From Desulfonatronum sp. (GTDB lineage Bacteria; Desulfobacterota; Desulfovibrionia; Desulfovibrionales; Desulfonatronaceae): a DNA stretch of 64,000 nt. Position numbers and translations under genes: made by a program. The notes under the pieces are model-generated. The model did not search any database, was not told the DNA's origin, and was given only the letters and a program-made list of their open reading frames with translations. The stretch spans positions 1-64,000 of the forward strand of contig DSBL01000119.1 in assembly GCA_011049455.1 (NCBI GenBank), written 5' to 3'. Below, in pieces: positions 19,137-29,659 of the stretch (within the stretch, counting starts at the first letter, position 1; the number at the start of each line of letters is the position of its first letter).

Positions 19137-19185
19137 TGCCGGGGTCGTCCCCGATTTATGTGGAGCGGTGAGGTCGTCCTCACTT
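19137..19185 (-). ncRNA. guanidine-II (mini-ykkC) riboswitch
   Basis: two tandem hairpins with ACGA loops on minus: GUGAGG-ACGA-CCUCAC (19183..19168) and CGGGG-ACGA-CCCCG (19153..19140), directly upstream of RBS GAGAGG and sugE/gdx. Confidence 0.85.
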
Positions 19186-19932
19186 CCTGTCAACAGCCTA
19201 GCGCCATCGCTGCCTATTTGTAGCGGTGGCGACGATAACCTTTTCCAAGCTGCGGTAATGCCTTTTCCAGGTCAAAGCCCTATGGATTCTCCTGATGTCA
19301 TGAACAGGCCATTCCATTTGTTTTTGGCGAAACAGTAGCCGGGCGAGCAAGAAGCTGTCAACATGACCGCCTGGCATCCTAAAAATTTTTAAATTATTTT
19401 CAAATAGATACGATGAAAAACCTCCAGTTTTTTGCGTTTCGCTTTTAAGATGTTGTGCACCAGCCTTGTTGGCGGGTGATCAGTTCTTCCTTGTCCACGT
19501 TCTGTCTGTGGCTATTCCCAATGGCGATCTCGATGACGTGTTTCATGTTTGATGGGAATCGCTGTCGGGAGGAATGGGGCTCGATAAAATCACAAAAAGA
19601 CAAAAGCGAACCCCGAGCGAAACCGATTCAGAGCAATAAAAAGCCATGCTCAATGTCAAGCGGTATGAATAAGTCAGGTCGCCAAAACAAAGCCTGAATG
19701 TTCCGGCTTTTCAGGGCCCAAATGGGGGGCGAGCCACGCAAGGATTTCAGTGCATGCCAATATCATGGAATCAAAGAAACCTTTGCTTTTGATTTGCATG
19801 CGCATCAAAATAGGGTAGAGTCGTTCGTTCTGTTTCACCGCATTCTCCAAACCAAGCGGTTGAAACGTCCGGCCCCGGGCGGTTGCCGTCGGAAGGGCTG
19901 CCGGGCTTGGATGACGATACTGTGCAAGCGAG

Positions 19933-20811
19933 ATGGACATGACACGAAATTTCATCAACGCGGGACTGGTGCTGGAAGGCGGGGGGCTGCGCGGGGTGTT
20001 CACCTCCGGGGTGCTGCGCAGACTGATGGACGAGGGGCTGTGGTTTGCCTCGGTCTATGGGGTCTCCATGGGCGCGTGCAACGGGGCCAACTATGTGGCC
20101 TCTCAACCCGAGCGAAACCGGATGGTAAACACCCGCTTTGTGAACGACTCCCGCTATCTGAGCTGGCGCAGACTGCTTCGGGGCAAGGACCTCTTCGGCA
20201 TGCAGTTCATTTTTCAGACCGTGCCGCGGGAGATCGTGCCCTTTGCCTACGATTCTTTTCGGGACAGCCCGGCGCGGTTCTGGGTGGGAGTGACGGACTG
20301 CATCGAGGGCGAGGCGGTCTGGCTGGAAAAAAGCGATTTTGCCGACAGCGGCGAATCCGTGGACACGGTGTTCCAGGCCACGGCCAGCCTGCCCGTGATA
20401 TCCGCTCCTGTGCACTACGCCGGGCGCATCGTGATGGACGGGGGCATTGCCGATCCCATTCCCATCCGCAAATGCCTCCAGCATGGGGATGCCAAACAAG
20501 TGCTTGTCCTCACCCAACCCGCCGGATTCGTGAAGCAACCGAGCAAAAGCATGTGGGCTTGCCGCTGGCGGCATCCCGATCTTGCGGGCATGCACCGGCT
20601 GTTGGCGCATCGTCACGAGGTCTACAATGCGACTTTGGCCCTGATCGAGTCCATGCAAGCTCGGGGCGAAGTCTTTGTCATCCGCCCGGAAACAACCATG
20701 GGCGTGGGCAGGATCTGTCGCACGCCCAAAAAACTCTATGATCTTTACGACCATGGCTACTTTATGGCTGAGAGCCGGATGCAGTCGCTGCGGGCGTACC
20801 TGGAATCCTGA
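19933..20811 (+). CDS. patatin-like phospholipase family protein
   Basis: GLVLEGGGLRGVFTSGVLRRL; GVSMGACNG; DGGIADPIPI. Confidence 0.9.
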   Translation: MDMTRNFINAGLVLEGGGLRGVFTSGVLRRLMDEGLWFASVYGVSMGACNGANYVASQPERNRMVNTRFVNDSRYLSWRRLLRGKDLFGMQFIFQTVPREIVPFAYDSFRDSPARFWVGVTDCIEGEAVWLEKSDFADSGESVDTVFQATASLPVISAPVHYAGRIVMDGGIADPIPIRKCLQHGDAKQVLVLTQPAGFVKQPSKSMWACRWRHPDLAGMHRLLAHRHEVYNATLALIESMQARGEVFVIRPETTMGVGRICRTPKKLYDLYDHGYFMAESRMQSLRAYLES

Positions 20812-20950
20812 TCGCATATGCGTTCTTTCTTGTGCAATGCCGGATCCGGCTGAAGAAGGATCGATTGCGAATGCGATGACGACAACGAGACAATCGAATT
20901 GGCGCAAGGCAGGCAGGATGCTCGCCCCACCATGCCTTTTTTGGGTGGGG

Positions 20951-21187
20951 TGCATGAGGAACTTATCCCGTTTCCCCAGTCCGTTTGATCGCAGGATGGG
21001 CCTTGCTTTTCAGCGCTGTCGCAAACTCCCTCGCCGGTTTCATATGTTCAAACGATTGCTCAATTGAAACAGAATGATCAATGGATGCGTCCGGCAATCG
21101 TTTGAACTGACGAATCCTGGCTCGGTCAGGCAGTGCAACAGCGCTGAAAAGCAAGGCCCATCCTGCTTGAGACAAACTCCTCATGCT
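20951..21187. repeat. long imperfect inverted repeat (two diverged, opposed copies of one element)
   Basis: perfect 29-bp arms 20991-21019 / 21138-21166 (GCAGGATGGGCCTTGCTTTTCAGCGCTGT), perfect 14-bp inner arms 21046-21059 / 21094-21107 (GTTCAAACGATTGC), outer GCATGAGGA 20952-20960 / 21178-21186. Confidence 0.85.
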
Positions 21188-21272
21188 CCCTTCAGGGTGC
21201 GGCAGCACCGTCTTGAAGCAGGGCCGTCCTGGCAGTTGATTCACCGAGACTTTTGTGGTCATGATGTCGACC

Positions 21273-22430
21273 ATGAATGAGTCAAGCAAGGGGTCCGGTT
21301 TTCTGACGCCCCTCCAGCAAAGGCTGATCAGCGTTGCCCTGGTGGTTTTGGCCCTGCTCCTTATCGGCGGCTTTGCCTGGGGCGTGTTTTTGCTGTTGCG
21401 CGGGCTCGTGGTTTCCTTTGCGGAAATTCTCTGGCCTCTGGCCGTTGCCGGAATCCTGGCGCTGCTTTTGCGGCCGGTGGTCCTCTGGGCGGAAAGAACG
21501 GTCAGGATCGGACGGATCGGGGCAATCCTCCTGCTCTACGGCCTGGCGCTTGTGGTTTGTCTGGCCCTGATTGCCTTGATCTTGCCCATGCTCCTGTCCC
21601 AGGCGCGGGATTTTCTGGAATACCTGCCAACCGTGGTGGACAAGTTTACAGCGATGATTTTGCGCATTGCGCCGGAAGCTGGAAAATGGCTGCAGACCTC
21701 GCTCAGCGAGGAGGCTTTGCGCGGCCATCTGCAATCGATTGCCGAGCATTTCCGCAAGGTCCTGGAACTATCCTTGCCCGCACTGAACACCCTGGGCGAA
21801 TACGTGGCTCAGGTGGTGACCTGGGCCGCGGGTTTGGCCATCATCCCGGTGTATTTGTTTTTTTTCCTGCGCAGCGATCAAGACCCGCTCAAGGCCATGG
21901 ACGAGCAACTTTCCTTCATCCCGACCAGGGTCCGCGAAGACATCACCTTTTTGATCGGGGAATTCGCCCGGATCATAGTCGCCTTTTTCCGGGGGCAGAT
22001 TCTGATCGGCCTGATCATGGGCGTGCTCATGGCCTTGGGGTTTTCCTTGGTGGGCCTGCGATTTGGGGCGTTTTTGGGCGTGATCATCGGCCTGCTGAAC
22101 ATCATTCCCTATCTGGGCAGCATTCTGGGGCTGCTGACGGTCCTGCCCCTGGCATTTTTTCAGCAGGACGGCGGCTTGTTGCTTCTGGTGCTGGTGTTGG
22201 CCGTGTTCGTCGTGGTTCAGTTGGTGGAAAGCTATCTGCTCACGCCGAAAATCATGGGCCGGAGCACGGGCCTGCATCCCCTGGCGATCATCGTGTCCAT
22301 CTTTTTCTGGGGCAAGGCCTTAAGCGGCGTTTTGGGCATGGTTCTGGCCATTCCGCTGACCGCGTTTTTCGTGGTGGCCTGGAGGCTCATCAAGCGCAAG
22401 TATTTGGAGGATCACGCGCTTGCCGCGTGA
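21273..22430 (+). CDS. AI-2E family transporter (UPF0118 permease)
   Basis: 8-TM protein; 'PLAVAGILALLLRPV', 'GLLNIIPYLGSILG', 'LLTPKIMGRSTGLHPLAIIVSIFFWG'. Confidence 0.88.
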   Translation: MNESSKGSGFLTPLQQRLISVALVVLALLLIGGFAWGVFLLLRGLVVSFAEILWPLAVAGILALLLRPVVLWAERTVRIGRIGAILLLYGLALVVCLALIALILPMLLSQARDFLEYLPTVVDKFTAMILRIAPEAGKWLQTSLSEEALRGHLQSIAEHFRKVLELSLPALNTLGEYVAQVVTWAAGLAIIPVYLFFFLRSDQDPLKAMDEQLSFIPTRVREDITFLIGEFARIIVAFFRGQILIGLIMGVLMALGFSLVGLRFGAFLGVIIGLLNIIPYLGSILGLLTVLPLAFFQQDGGLLLLVLVLAVFVVVQLVESYLLTPKIMGRSTGLHPLAIIVSIFFWGKALSGVLGMVLAIPLTAFFVVAWRLIKRKYLEDHALAA

Positions 22431-22469
22431 TAATACATACAACCTCACTCCAAGCGAGGAGCGATATTT

Positions 22470-24122
22470 ATGGCCGTTCATCCCCTGGCCGGACACCCGG
22501 CGCCCGAGGACATGCTGCCCAATATTCCCCGAAGCATGTCCCGCTACTACACCATTGAGCCGGACCCGGAGGTCCCGGAACAGCGCGTGGCCTTCGGCAC
22601 GTCGGGTCATCGCGGGACGGCGGACGCCGGTTCGTTCAACGAGGGGCACATCCTGGCCGTGACCCAGGCCGTCTGCGAGCACCGAGCCGCAACGGGCATC
22701 ATCGGCCCCTTGTTCCTGGGCATGGATACCCACGCCCTGTCCGAAGCGGCCTTGGCCACGGCCCTGGAAGTGCTGGCCGCCAACGAGGTCACGGTGATGT
22801 ATCAGCAGGGACTGGGCTACACGCCCACGCCCGTGATCTCCCACGCCGTTTTGACATACAACCGGGACAATCCGGGAAAGCGGGCCGACGGCGTGGTGAT
22901 TACGCCCAGCCACAATCCGCCGGAGTACGGCGGGTTCAAGTACAACCCGTCCCACGGCGGCCCGGCGGACACGGACGTGACCAGGGCCGTGGAGGCGCGG
23001 GCCAATGTATTGCTGGAGAAGGGGCTGGCCGGGGTCAAGAGGATTTCCCTGGTCCGGGCCCTGACCGTGCAGACCACCCATGCATATGATTATGTCCGAC
23101 CCTACGTGGAGGATCTGGGCAATGTGGTGGACATGTCTGCCATTGCCCAGGCCGGTCCGGCCCTGGGCGTGGACCCCATGGGCGGATCGGGCATTGCCTT
23201 CTGGGAGCCCATGGCCGAGCGCTACGGACTGAACCTGACCGTGGTGAACAAGAGCGTGGACCCCAGGTTCGCGTTCATGCCCCTGGACAAGGACGGGGTA
23301 ATCCGCATGGACTGTTCCTCGCCCTATGCCATGGCCGGGCTGCTGGCCCAGAAAGACCGCTTCGACCTGTGCTTCGGCAATGATCCGGACTACGACCGCC
23401 ACGGCATCGTGACCAGGGCCGGGCTGATGAACCCCAACCATTACTTGGCCGCGGCCGCGGCCTATCTGTTCACCCACCGGCCGGGCTGGGCCGCAAATCT
23501 GAAGGTGGGCAAGACCGTGGTCACCAGCGCCATGCTGGACCGGGTGGCCCAGGCCCTGGGCCGGTCCGTGTTTGAGGCGCCCGTGGGCTTCAAATGGTTC
23601 GTGCCCGGTTTGCTGGAGGGCGCGTTGGGCCTGGGCTGCGAGGAAAGCGCCGGGGCCTCGTTTTTGCGCAAAGACGGCACGGTCTGGACCACGGACAAGG
23701 ACGGCCTGATTATGGACCTGCTGGCCGCGGAAATGCTCGCCGTGACCGGAAAAACGCCCCAGGAACTTTACGATGAATTGGCGGACAAGCTGGGCCGGCC
23801 TGTGTACGAGCGGCGGCAAGCCCCGGCCAACCGGGAGCAGAAGCAGGCCTTCAAGACCCTGACTCCGGCCATGATCCAGGCCGATCATCTGGCCGGGGAA
23901 AAAATCCAGTCCGTGCTGACCACGGCGCCGGGCAACGCTGCAATCCTTGGCGGACTGAAGGTGGTTACGGCCAACGGCTGGTTCGCGGCCCGGCCCTCGG
24001 GCACCGAGGACATCTACAAAATCTATATTGAAAGCTTCCGCGATCAGAACCATCTGGAGCTTTTGGCCCAAGAGGCCCAGGCTTTGGTGGACGCGGCGTT
24101 CGCGCAGGCCGGGGCCGGTTGA
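22470..24122 (+). CDS. pgm: alpha-phosphoglucomutase
   Basis: [66 protein letters not shown]. Confidence 0.94.
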   Translation: MAVHPLAGHPAPEDMLPNIPRSMSRYYTIEPDPEVPEQRVAFGTSGHRGTADAGSFNEGHILAVTQAVCEHRAATGIIGPLFLGMDTHALSEAALATALEVLAANEVTVMYQQGLGYTPTPVISHAVLTYNRDNPGKRADGVVITPSHNPPEYGGFKYNPSHGGPADTDVTRAVEARANVLLEKGLAGVKRISLVRALTVQTTHAYDYVRPYVEDLGNVVDMSAIAQAGPALGVDPMGGSGIAFWEPMAERYGLNLTVVNKSVDPRFAFMPLDKDGVIRMDCSSPYAMAGLLAQKDRFDLCFGNDPDYDRHGIVTRAGLMNPNHYLAAAAAYLFTHRPGWAANLKVGKTVVTSAMLDRVAQALGRSVFEAPVGFKWFVPGLLEGALGLGCEESAGASFLRKDGTVWTTDKDGLIMDLLAAEMLAVTGKTPQELYDELADKLGRPVYERRQAPANREQKQAFKTLTPAMIQADHLAGEKIQSVLTTAPGNAAILGGLKVVTANGWFAARPSGTEDIYKIYIESFRDQNHLELLAQEAQALVDAAFAQAGAG

Positions 24123-24135
24123 GGCCCGCCCGCTC

Positions 24136-25701
24136 ATGTCCATCCTGTTCATTCACCCGGCTGTGGCCAAACCCTGCGAACCGCCCGCGGGCATTGCCCG
24201 ATTGGTCGGTGTTTTGCGGTCCTTCGAGATTCCCTGCGGAGTTCTGGATGCCAACTTGGAAGGGCTGCTTTGGCTGATGCGCCGGCCCATTGCGGCGTCG
24301 GACCGGTGGACCAGGCGGGCCGTGCGCAACAGGGAACACAATCTGGAGAGGATCAGGGGATGGAACGGGTATGCCCGCATGGACGGCTACAGGCGCGTGG
24401 TGGCCGATTTGAATCGTTTGGTGGCAACTTCGGTCCAGGGAACCCGCATTCGGATGAGCCTGGCCAATTATCAGGACGCCTGTCTGACCCCTGCGCGCAG
24501 CCAGGATCTGTTGCAAGCCGCGGAACGTCCCGAACAGAACCCTTTGTATTCCTATTTTGAGCCGCGTTTGACAGCGCTGATGGAGGCGGAGCAGCCCGGT
24601 TTGGTAGGTATTTCCCTGAACTATTTGAGTCAGGCTTTGTGCGCTTTTGCCATGGCGGGTTTTCTGCGCCGGAACTGGCCCGAAGTGCCGTTGATCATGG
24701 GAGGCGGCCTGGTTACGTCCTGGATGCGCAGTCCGGGCTGGAGCGATCCCTTTGCCGGACTGGTGGAGGAGATGGTTGCCGGAGCCGGGGAGGAGCCGTT
24801 GCTGGCCCGGTTCGGCATATATGCCCGTAAAAGGTTGGGCAGGCATCTGGCTGTGGAATGCAGCCTTTTTCCCGTGCAGGACTATTTTGCGCCGGGACCG
24901 ATACTGCCGTACAGTGCGTCTCGGGGATGTTATTGGAATCGTTGCGCTTTCTGTCCGGAACAGGCCGAGGGCAATCGGTACGTACCAACAGCGCATTCCC
25001 AGGTGGTTGCGGATCTTCACGGGCTTGTCCGACAAACCCGGCCGGTGTTGATTCATCTGCTGGATAACGCGCTCAGTCCGGGTCTGCTGAAGACGCTGGC
25101 CATGAACGCTCCCGGCGCCCCGTGGTACGGATTTGCCCGTTTCAGCCAGGATTTGGCCGAAGTGGAGTTCTGCCAGGCTTTGCGGGCATCGGGATGCGTG
25201 ATGCTCAAGCTCGGTCTGGAATCCGGCGACCAGGGTGTGCTGGACCGGGAAGGCAAAGGAGTGGATTTGGGGCTGGCCGCGCGTGTGCTGAAGAATCTTG
25301 CGACGGCGGGTATTGCCGCGTACGTTTATCTCCTCTTCGGCACACCGTCGGAGTCCGAGGACGAGGCCAGGGCGACCCTGGAGTTCACGGTGTTGCACAG
25401 TGAAGACATCGCCTTTTTGAACTTGGCCATCTTCAACCTGCCCCTGGCCGGTTCGGGCCGCGAGGGCCTTGAAGTGATCCCGCATTCGGACGGCGATCTG
25501 TCCCTGTATGCCGGTTTTCGCCATCCCAGGGGCTGGGACAGGACCAAGGTGCGTCGGTTTCTGGACCGGGAGTTCCGGAGGCATCCGGCCATGGCGGCAA
25601 TCCTGCGCCGCGACCCGCGGTTTTTCACGTCGAACCACGCCGCGTTCTTCAGCATGGTCGCGGCAGGCGGCCCTGGGATGCGAACAGTTTCGACACCTTG
25701 A
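24136..25701 (+). CDS. radical SAM protein (B12-binding-type architecture)
   Basis: SRGCYWNRCAFCPEQ cluster motif (CX4CX2C), ARFSQDLAEVEFCQALRASGCVMLKLGLESGDQGVL. Confidence 0.85.
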   Translation: MSILFIHPAVAKPCEPPAGIARLVGVLRSFEIPCGVLDANLEGLLWLMRRPIAASDRWTRRAVRNREHNLERIRGWNGYARMDGYRRVVADLNRLVATSVQGTRIRMSLANYQDACLTPARSQDLLQAAERPEQNPLYSYFEPRLTALMEAEQPGLVGISLNYLSQALCAFAMAGFLRRNWPEVPLIMGGGLVTSWMRSPGWSDPFAGLVEEMVAGAGEEPLLARFGIYARKRLGRHLAVECSLFPVQDYFAPGPILPYSASRGCYWNRCAFCPEQAEGNRYVPTAHSQVVADLHGLVRQTRPVLIHLLDNALSPGLLKTLAMNAPGAPWYGFARFSQDLAEVEFCQALRASGCVMLKLGLESGDQGVLDREGKGVDLGLAARVLKNLATAGIAAYVYLLFGTPSESEDEARATLEFTVLHSEDIAFLNLAIFNLPLAGSGREGLEVIPHSDGDLSLYAGFRHPRGWDRTKVRRFLDREFRRHPAMAAILRRDPRFFTSNHAAFFSMVAAGGPGMRTVSTP

Positions 25702-25752
25702 AACAGGACACGCACCGATCCGCCATGTCAGCTGTCATCAAGGGGGAAAACC

Positions 25753-26397
25753 ATGGATGTTTATGCAGAATTGATGCGTAAAGTATTTTCTGACGAATCT
25801 TTGCAGCCACAAGTGCTCGGCATCGGTGGCAGCCCGAGGAAAGGAGGCAACACGGATATCCTTCTGGAGACCATTCTCAAGGGGGTCAGGGAAACCGGGA
25901 CCGTCGCCCGCGCGGTGCATCTGCGGGACGTGCAGTTCCAGCCGTGCATTGGCTGTGAAAAGTGCAGGAAAGACCGGATCTGCACCGGGCTGCACGACGG
26001 CATGTCCCTGCTCTATCCGCCAATACTGGAATCCCGGGGTCTGGTCCTTGTATCGCCCACCCACAACTACAACGTGACGGCCTGGATCAAGGCGTTCATC
26101 GACCGCCTCTATTGTTTCTATATCTTTGAGAACAACAGGCCGAGAGGGTGGTCCAGCCGACTGGCCGGACAGGGGCGCAAGGCCGTTTTGGCCGCTGTGT
26201 GCGAGCAGGTGGACAAAGAGGACATGGGCTTCACACTGGAGGCCATGCGCCGTCCCCTGATGGCCCTGGGCTACGAGATCGTCGGGGAACTGCCCGTATA
26301 CGGGGTCTTTGACAGGGCCAAAGTCAAAGAGAACCTGGAAGCCCTGGAGGCTGCCCGGCGGCTCGGCGCTGTCTTGGCAAGATCCATGGCGCATTGA
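25753..26397 (+). CDS. NADPH-dependent FMN reductase / iron-sulfur flavoprotein-like
   Basis: GIGGSPRKGGNTDILLETIL; CIGCEKCRKDRIC; SPTHNYNVTAWIKAFIDR. Confidence 0.87.
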   Translation: MDVYAELMRKVFSDESLQPQVLGIGGSPRKGGNTDILLETILKGVRETGTVARAVHLRDVQFQPCIGCEKCRKDRICTGLHDGMSLLYPPILESRGLVLVSPTHNYNVTAWIKAFIDRLYCFYIFENNRPRGWSSRLAGQGRKAVLAAVCEQVDKEDMGFTLEAMRRPLMALGYEIVGELPVYGVFDRAKVKENLEALEAARRLGAVLARSMAH

Positions 26398-26524
26398 ATC
26401 GCAATGGCCGCTATGCGGGCTTGATACAGCGCGTCGGCTGCCCCGGCGTTTTTTGCGCATGCACCGGCTGTCAGGCGCATAAAAGTTTGGAGTAAAGAAT
26501 CAACGAACTCAATTCCAGGATGCC

Positions 26525-26731
26525 ATGTCGCGTTTGCTGATCATCATCGGGTGCGTGTTCATCCTTGCGGGAATGGCATGGCTCTATGCGCCGTGGCTTC
26601 TGAATTGGTTCGGCAGGTTGCCGGGCGACATCCGCATCGAATCCGGACGCACCAAAGTTTTCATCCCCATTACCTCCATGGCGGTCATCAGTATTGTCTT
26701 GACCGTGCTGATCAACCTGTTCAGGCGGTGA
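26525..26731 (+). CDS. DUF2905-type small membrane protein
   Basis: 68 aa; LLNWFGRLPGDIRIESGRTKVFIPITSMAVISIVLTVLINLFRR. Confidence 0.85.
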   Translation: MSRLLIIIGCVFILAGMAWLYAPWLLNWFGRLPGDIRIESGRTKVFIPITSMAVISIVLTVLINLFRR

Positions 26732-26754
26732 AGTTCGTTTAATGCAGTGGCCGC

Positions 26755-27585
26755 TCAACTCGTCTGATCCACGACGGTGCCGGAATACCGGAACAGGAGC
26801 TGCAGCAGGATTTCCTCCATGGACAGGGTCGGCGTCTGCCGCCTGGCCTCCACGGCCTGGTCCAGCAGGTCGGCCTGGGATTCCAGCCCCGCGGCCTGAT
26901 AGTCCAGGCCGTCCCGGCGGCGGGAGTAAATGTCCTCGATGGTGCCCGTGTCGCCGATATAGCCTGAGAGCAAATCCAATTGATCCTGTAAGCTGCCCTC
27001 GGGATCGTCTTTGAGGTCTTCGCCTTTGAGGCCGTCCCAGTCCACGGAATCCAAGGGCCGAAATGTGACGTTGAACCCGCCGTCCAGGAATGATTGAATA
27101 TGCACGTTGCCGTCCGCGTCGATCTGACCCGTGCCCCACTGGCTGCTGTCCAACAGGGCGATGCCATTATATTTCGTGTTCTCGACAATACTTGTGATTT
27201 TGTCCCGCAGGGCGTCGTATTCTTCTTTTGCTGTGGCGCTGTAGTCCAGATCGTTCTCGGCGATTTTTTTGGCCAGCGCCTCCATTTCTTCCAGCGTGCT
27301 TTTGATCGTGGCCACGGCGTCCGCGGCAATGCCCATCATGGACGCGGCTTCCTTCAGGTTGCGGGCGTTCTGGCGGATGGTGGCGCTGTCCGATCGCAGC
27401 TTGCCGGTGATGGCCTCGTCAAAAGGGTTGGTCAGGGGTTTGACAGGCTGCTTTCCGAGAAGCATGGACCGCAGGTTCGCGCCCACGGTGGAGCCGTGAA
27501 AATAGGCGTTCATCAGCATGTCCTGCTGCAGCATTTGCATGGACGTGTCATAAGCCAGAGCCTTGTAGAGGTCTGTTATGGCCAT
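26755..27585 (-). CDS. flagellin-like protein (orphan)
   Basis: 276 aa; central region EYDALRDKITSIVENTKYNGIALLDSS resembles flagellin 'E...L..EI..I...T.FNG..LL'; no flagellar genes nearby. Confidence 0.6.
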   Translation of the reverse strand: MAITDLYKALAYDTSMQMLQQDMLMNAYFHGSTVGANLRSMLLGKQPVKPLTNPFDEAITGKLRSDSATIRQNARNLKEAASMMGIAADAVATIKSTLEEMEALAKKIAENDLDYSATAKEEYDALRDKITSIVENTKYNGIALLDSSQWGTGQIDADGNVHIQSFLDGGFNVTFRPLDSVDWDGLKGEDLKDDPEGSLQDQLDLLSGYIGDTGTIEDIYSRRRDGLDYQAAGLESQADLLDQAVEARRQTPTLSMEEILLQLLFRYSGTVVDQTS

Positions 27586-27693
27586 GGGCGGCTCCCTGAG
27601 TATGGATCTGGTTTCACCGAAAGTTATTTAATGCAAATTGTTCCCGCCATGTCCTTCATGAAAGTTTCGTACCAAACCGGTCGGGCCGCCGCA

Positions 27694-27737
27694 ATAAAAA
27701 ACCTCCTCGGGCAAGAGAACTCTCGCCAGGGGAGGTT
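27694..27737 (-). terminator. rho-independent terminator of htpG
   Basis: minus-strand stem AACCTCCcCTGGCGAGAG-TTC-TCTTGCCCGAGGAGGTT followed by TTTT. Confidence 0.75.
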
Positions 27738-27775
27738 GTTGCGCAGGTAAAGGTCGGAACGAAGAGAATGCCGAA

Positions 27776-29659
27776 TCAACCTTGGGTTACGGTCCGCTCC
27801 AGGATGCGGTAGGTCCGTTCGACCATGTTCCGGGATTCGATCAGCAGCCCGGCCTGGATCATGGCATTATCAAAGATTTGTTCGGCGACGGTACGGGCAA
27901 AGGTCTCGTCCTTCTGGCGCAGCCCTGCCAGACCCTTGATCAGGGCGTGACGGGGGTTGATCTCCAGGGTCTTGGGGCTGGCCGGAATGGTTCCCTGGGT
28001 GCTGCCCGCGGCGCGCATGATCCGCTCCATGGAGCTGGTCACATGGGCATCCGGATTGACGATCATGGCCGGACTGTCCTCCAGGCGTTTGGACTCCTTG
28101 ACCTCTTTGACGCTTTCGCCCAGGACCTGCTTCATCCAGGCGGCCAGGTCCGTGGCAGCTTCCGTTGTCAGATCGTCCTCGCGCGGCGTGTCCTGTTCCT
28201 TGGCGTCCTTGGCATCGGGCAGTTCCAGATCGGCCCGGTCTGCGGAAACCAGTTTTTTGCCGTCGAATTCCTGCAAGTGGCCCATGACGAAGTCGTCAAT
28301 GGGCTCCATGGTGTAGATGATTTCCAGGTCGCGCTTGCGAAATGCCTCGGTGTACGGGCCGGCCTCGATGGCTTCCCTGTTCGGCCCGTGGATGTAGTAG
28401 ATGTCTTTTTGGCCTTCAGCCATGCGGCCAACGTACTCGGCCAGGGAGATCAGTTTGCCGGATTCGGTGCGCGAGGACTCGAAGCGCAACAGCTTTCCCA
28501 GGGACTCGCGGTGGGTGAAATCGCTGACCACGCCCTCCTTGAGAAATCCGCCAAAGGTGGTCCAGAATGTTTCATAGGCTTCGGCGTCGTTCTTGGCTGT
28601 CTCCTCCAGGTGCTTGAGAAAGCGTTTGGAAACCACGGAATTGATCTTGCGCACCAGGGAACTGTCCTGGAGGGCCTGCCGGGAGATGTTCAGGGGCAGG
28701 TCTTCGGAATCGATCACGCCCTTGAGAAAGCGCAGCCATTCAGGAAGGATGGTCTTGGAGCGTTGCTCGATGAGCACCCGTTGGCAGTAGAGATTCACGC
28801 CGGGCTCCATCCGGCCCAGGCCGAAATGCTCGAAGTTTTCCCGGGGTACGAAGAGCAGGGCCTTGATGGCCAGGGGCGCGTCCGTATCAAAATGCAGCTT
28901 GAGCAAAGGCTCGTCAAAGGCGTTGGCCACGTATTTGTAAAATTCGGTATATTCTTCGGCCGTGATTTCGTTCTTGCTTTTGGTCCACAAGGCCTGGACC
29001 GTGTTCACGGCCTCGCCGTCCACGGCAATGGGGAAGGGCACGAAGCTGGAATACTGCTTGACGATGCGCTTAATCCTTTCCGGATCGGCGAATTCCTTGG
29101 CGTCCTCCTTGAGTTTCAGGGTGATGGTCGTGCCGCGTCGAGCGTTCTGGGCCGGAGTGATGGTGAAGGTGCCGGAACCGTCGGATTCCCAAATATGGCC
29201 GGGATCGTCCGGCCTGAAGGAGCGCGATTGGACCGTGACCTTGGAGGCGACCATGAACGCGGCGTAGAAGCCGACCCCGAACTGGCCGATGAGGTTTACG
29301 TCCTTGGTGCCCTCAGCCAGCTGGGACAGGAAGGTTCTGGTCCCGGAATGGGCGATGGTGCCCAGGTTGGCTTCCAATTCGCCGCGGTCCATGCCGATGC
29401 CTGTATCCGTGACAGTCAGGACATGGTTGTCCTTGTCCACGGTGACGGTGATTTCCAGGGACAGGTCCGGATCGGTCACGTCCTTGGTGGTCAGGTTTTG
29501 GTGCCGGAAACGCTCCAGGGCGTCCGCGGAGTTGGAGATCAGCTCGCGCAGGAAGATCTCCCGTTCAGTATACAGGGAGTTGATGACGATATCGAGGATC
29601 TTCTTGACCTCAGCCTGGAATTCCCGGGTTTCGGGTTGGGGTTGGGCGGTTTTGTTCAT
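27776..29659 (-). CDS. htpG: molecular chaperone HtpG (Hsp90)
   Basis: FQAEVKKILDIVINSLYTEREIFLRELISNSADALERFR; TDTGIGMDRGEL; GQFGVGFYAAFMVA. Confidence 0.97.
   Translation of the reverse strand: MNKTAQPQPETREFQAEVKKILDIVINSLYTEREIFLRELISNSADALERFRHQNLTTKDVTDPDLSLEITVTVDKDNHVLTVTDTGIGMDRGELEANLGTIAHSGTRTFLSQLAEGTKDVNLIGQFGVGFYAAFMVASKVTVQSRSFRPDDPGHIWESDGSGTFTITPAQNARRGTTITLKLKEDAKEFADPERIKRIVKQYSSFVPFPIAVDGEAVNTVQALWTKSKNEITAEEYTEFYKYVANAFDEPLLKLHFDTDAPLAIKALLFVPRENFEHFGLGRMEPGVNLYCQRVLIEQRSKTILPEWLRFLKGVIDSEDLPLNISRQALQDSSLVRKINSVVSKRFLKHLEETAKNDAEAYETFWTTFGGFLKEGVVSDFTHRESLGKLLRFESSRTESGKLISLAEYVGRMAEGQKDIYYIHGPNREAIEAGPYTEAFRKRDLEIIYTMEPIDDFVMGHLQEFDGKKLVSADRADLELPDAKDAKEQDTPREDDLTTEAATDLAAWMKQVLGESVKEVKESKRLEDSPAMIVNPDAHVTSSMERIMRAAGSTQGTIPASPKTLEINPRHALIKGLAGLRQKDETFARTVAEQIFDNAMIQAGLLIESRNMVERTYRILERTVTQG

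Noticed and set aside
22320-24152. 610-aa minus-strand ORF opposite pgm
   Set aside because: Shadow ORF: His/Gly/Arg-rich antisense of a clear phosphoglucomutase, no domain sense.
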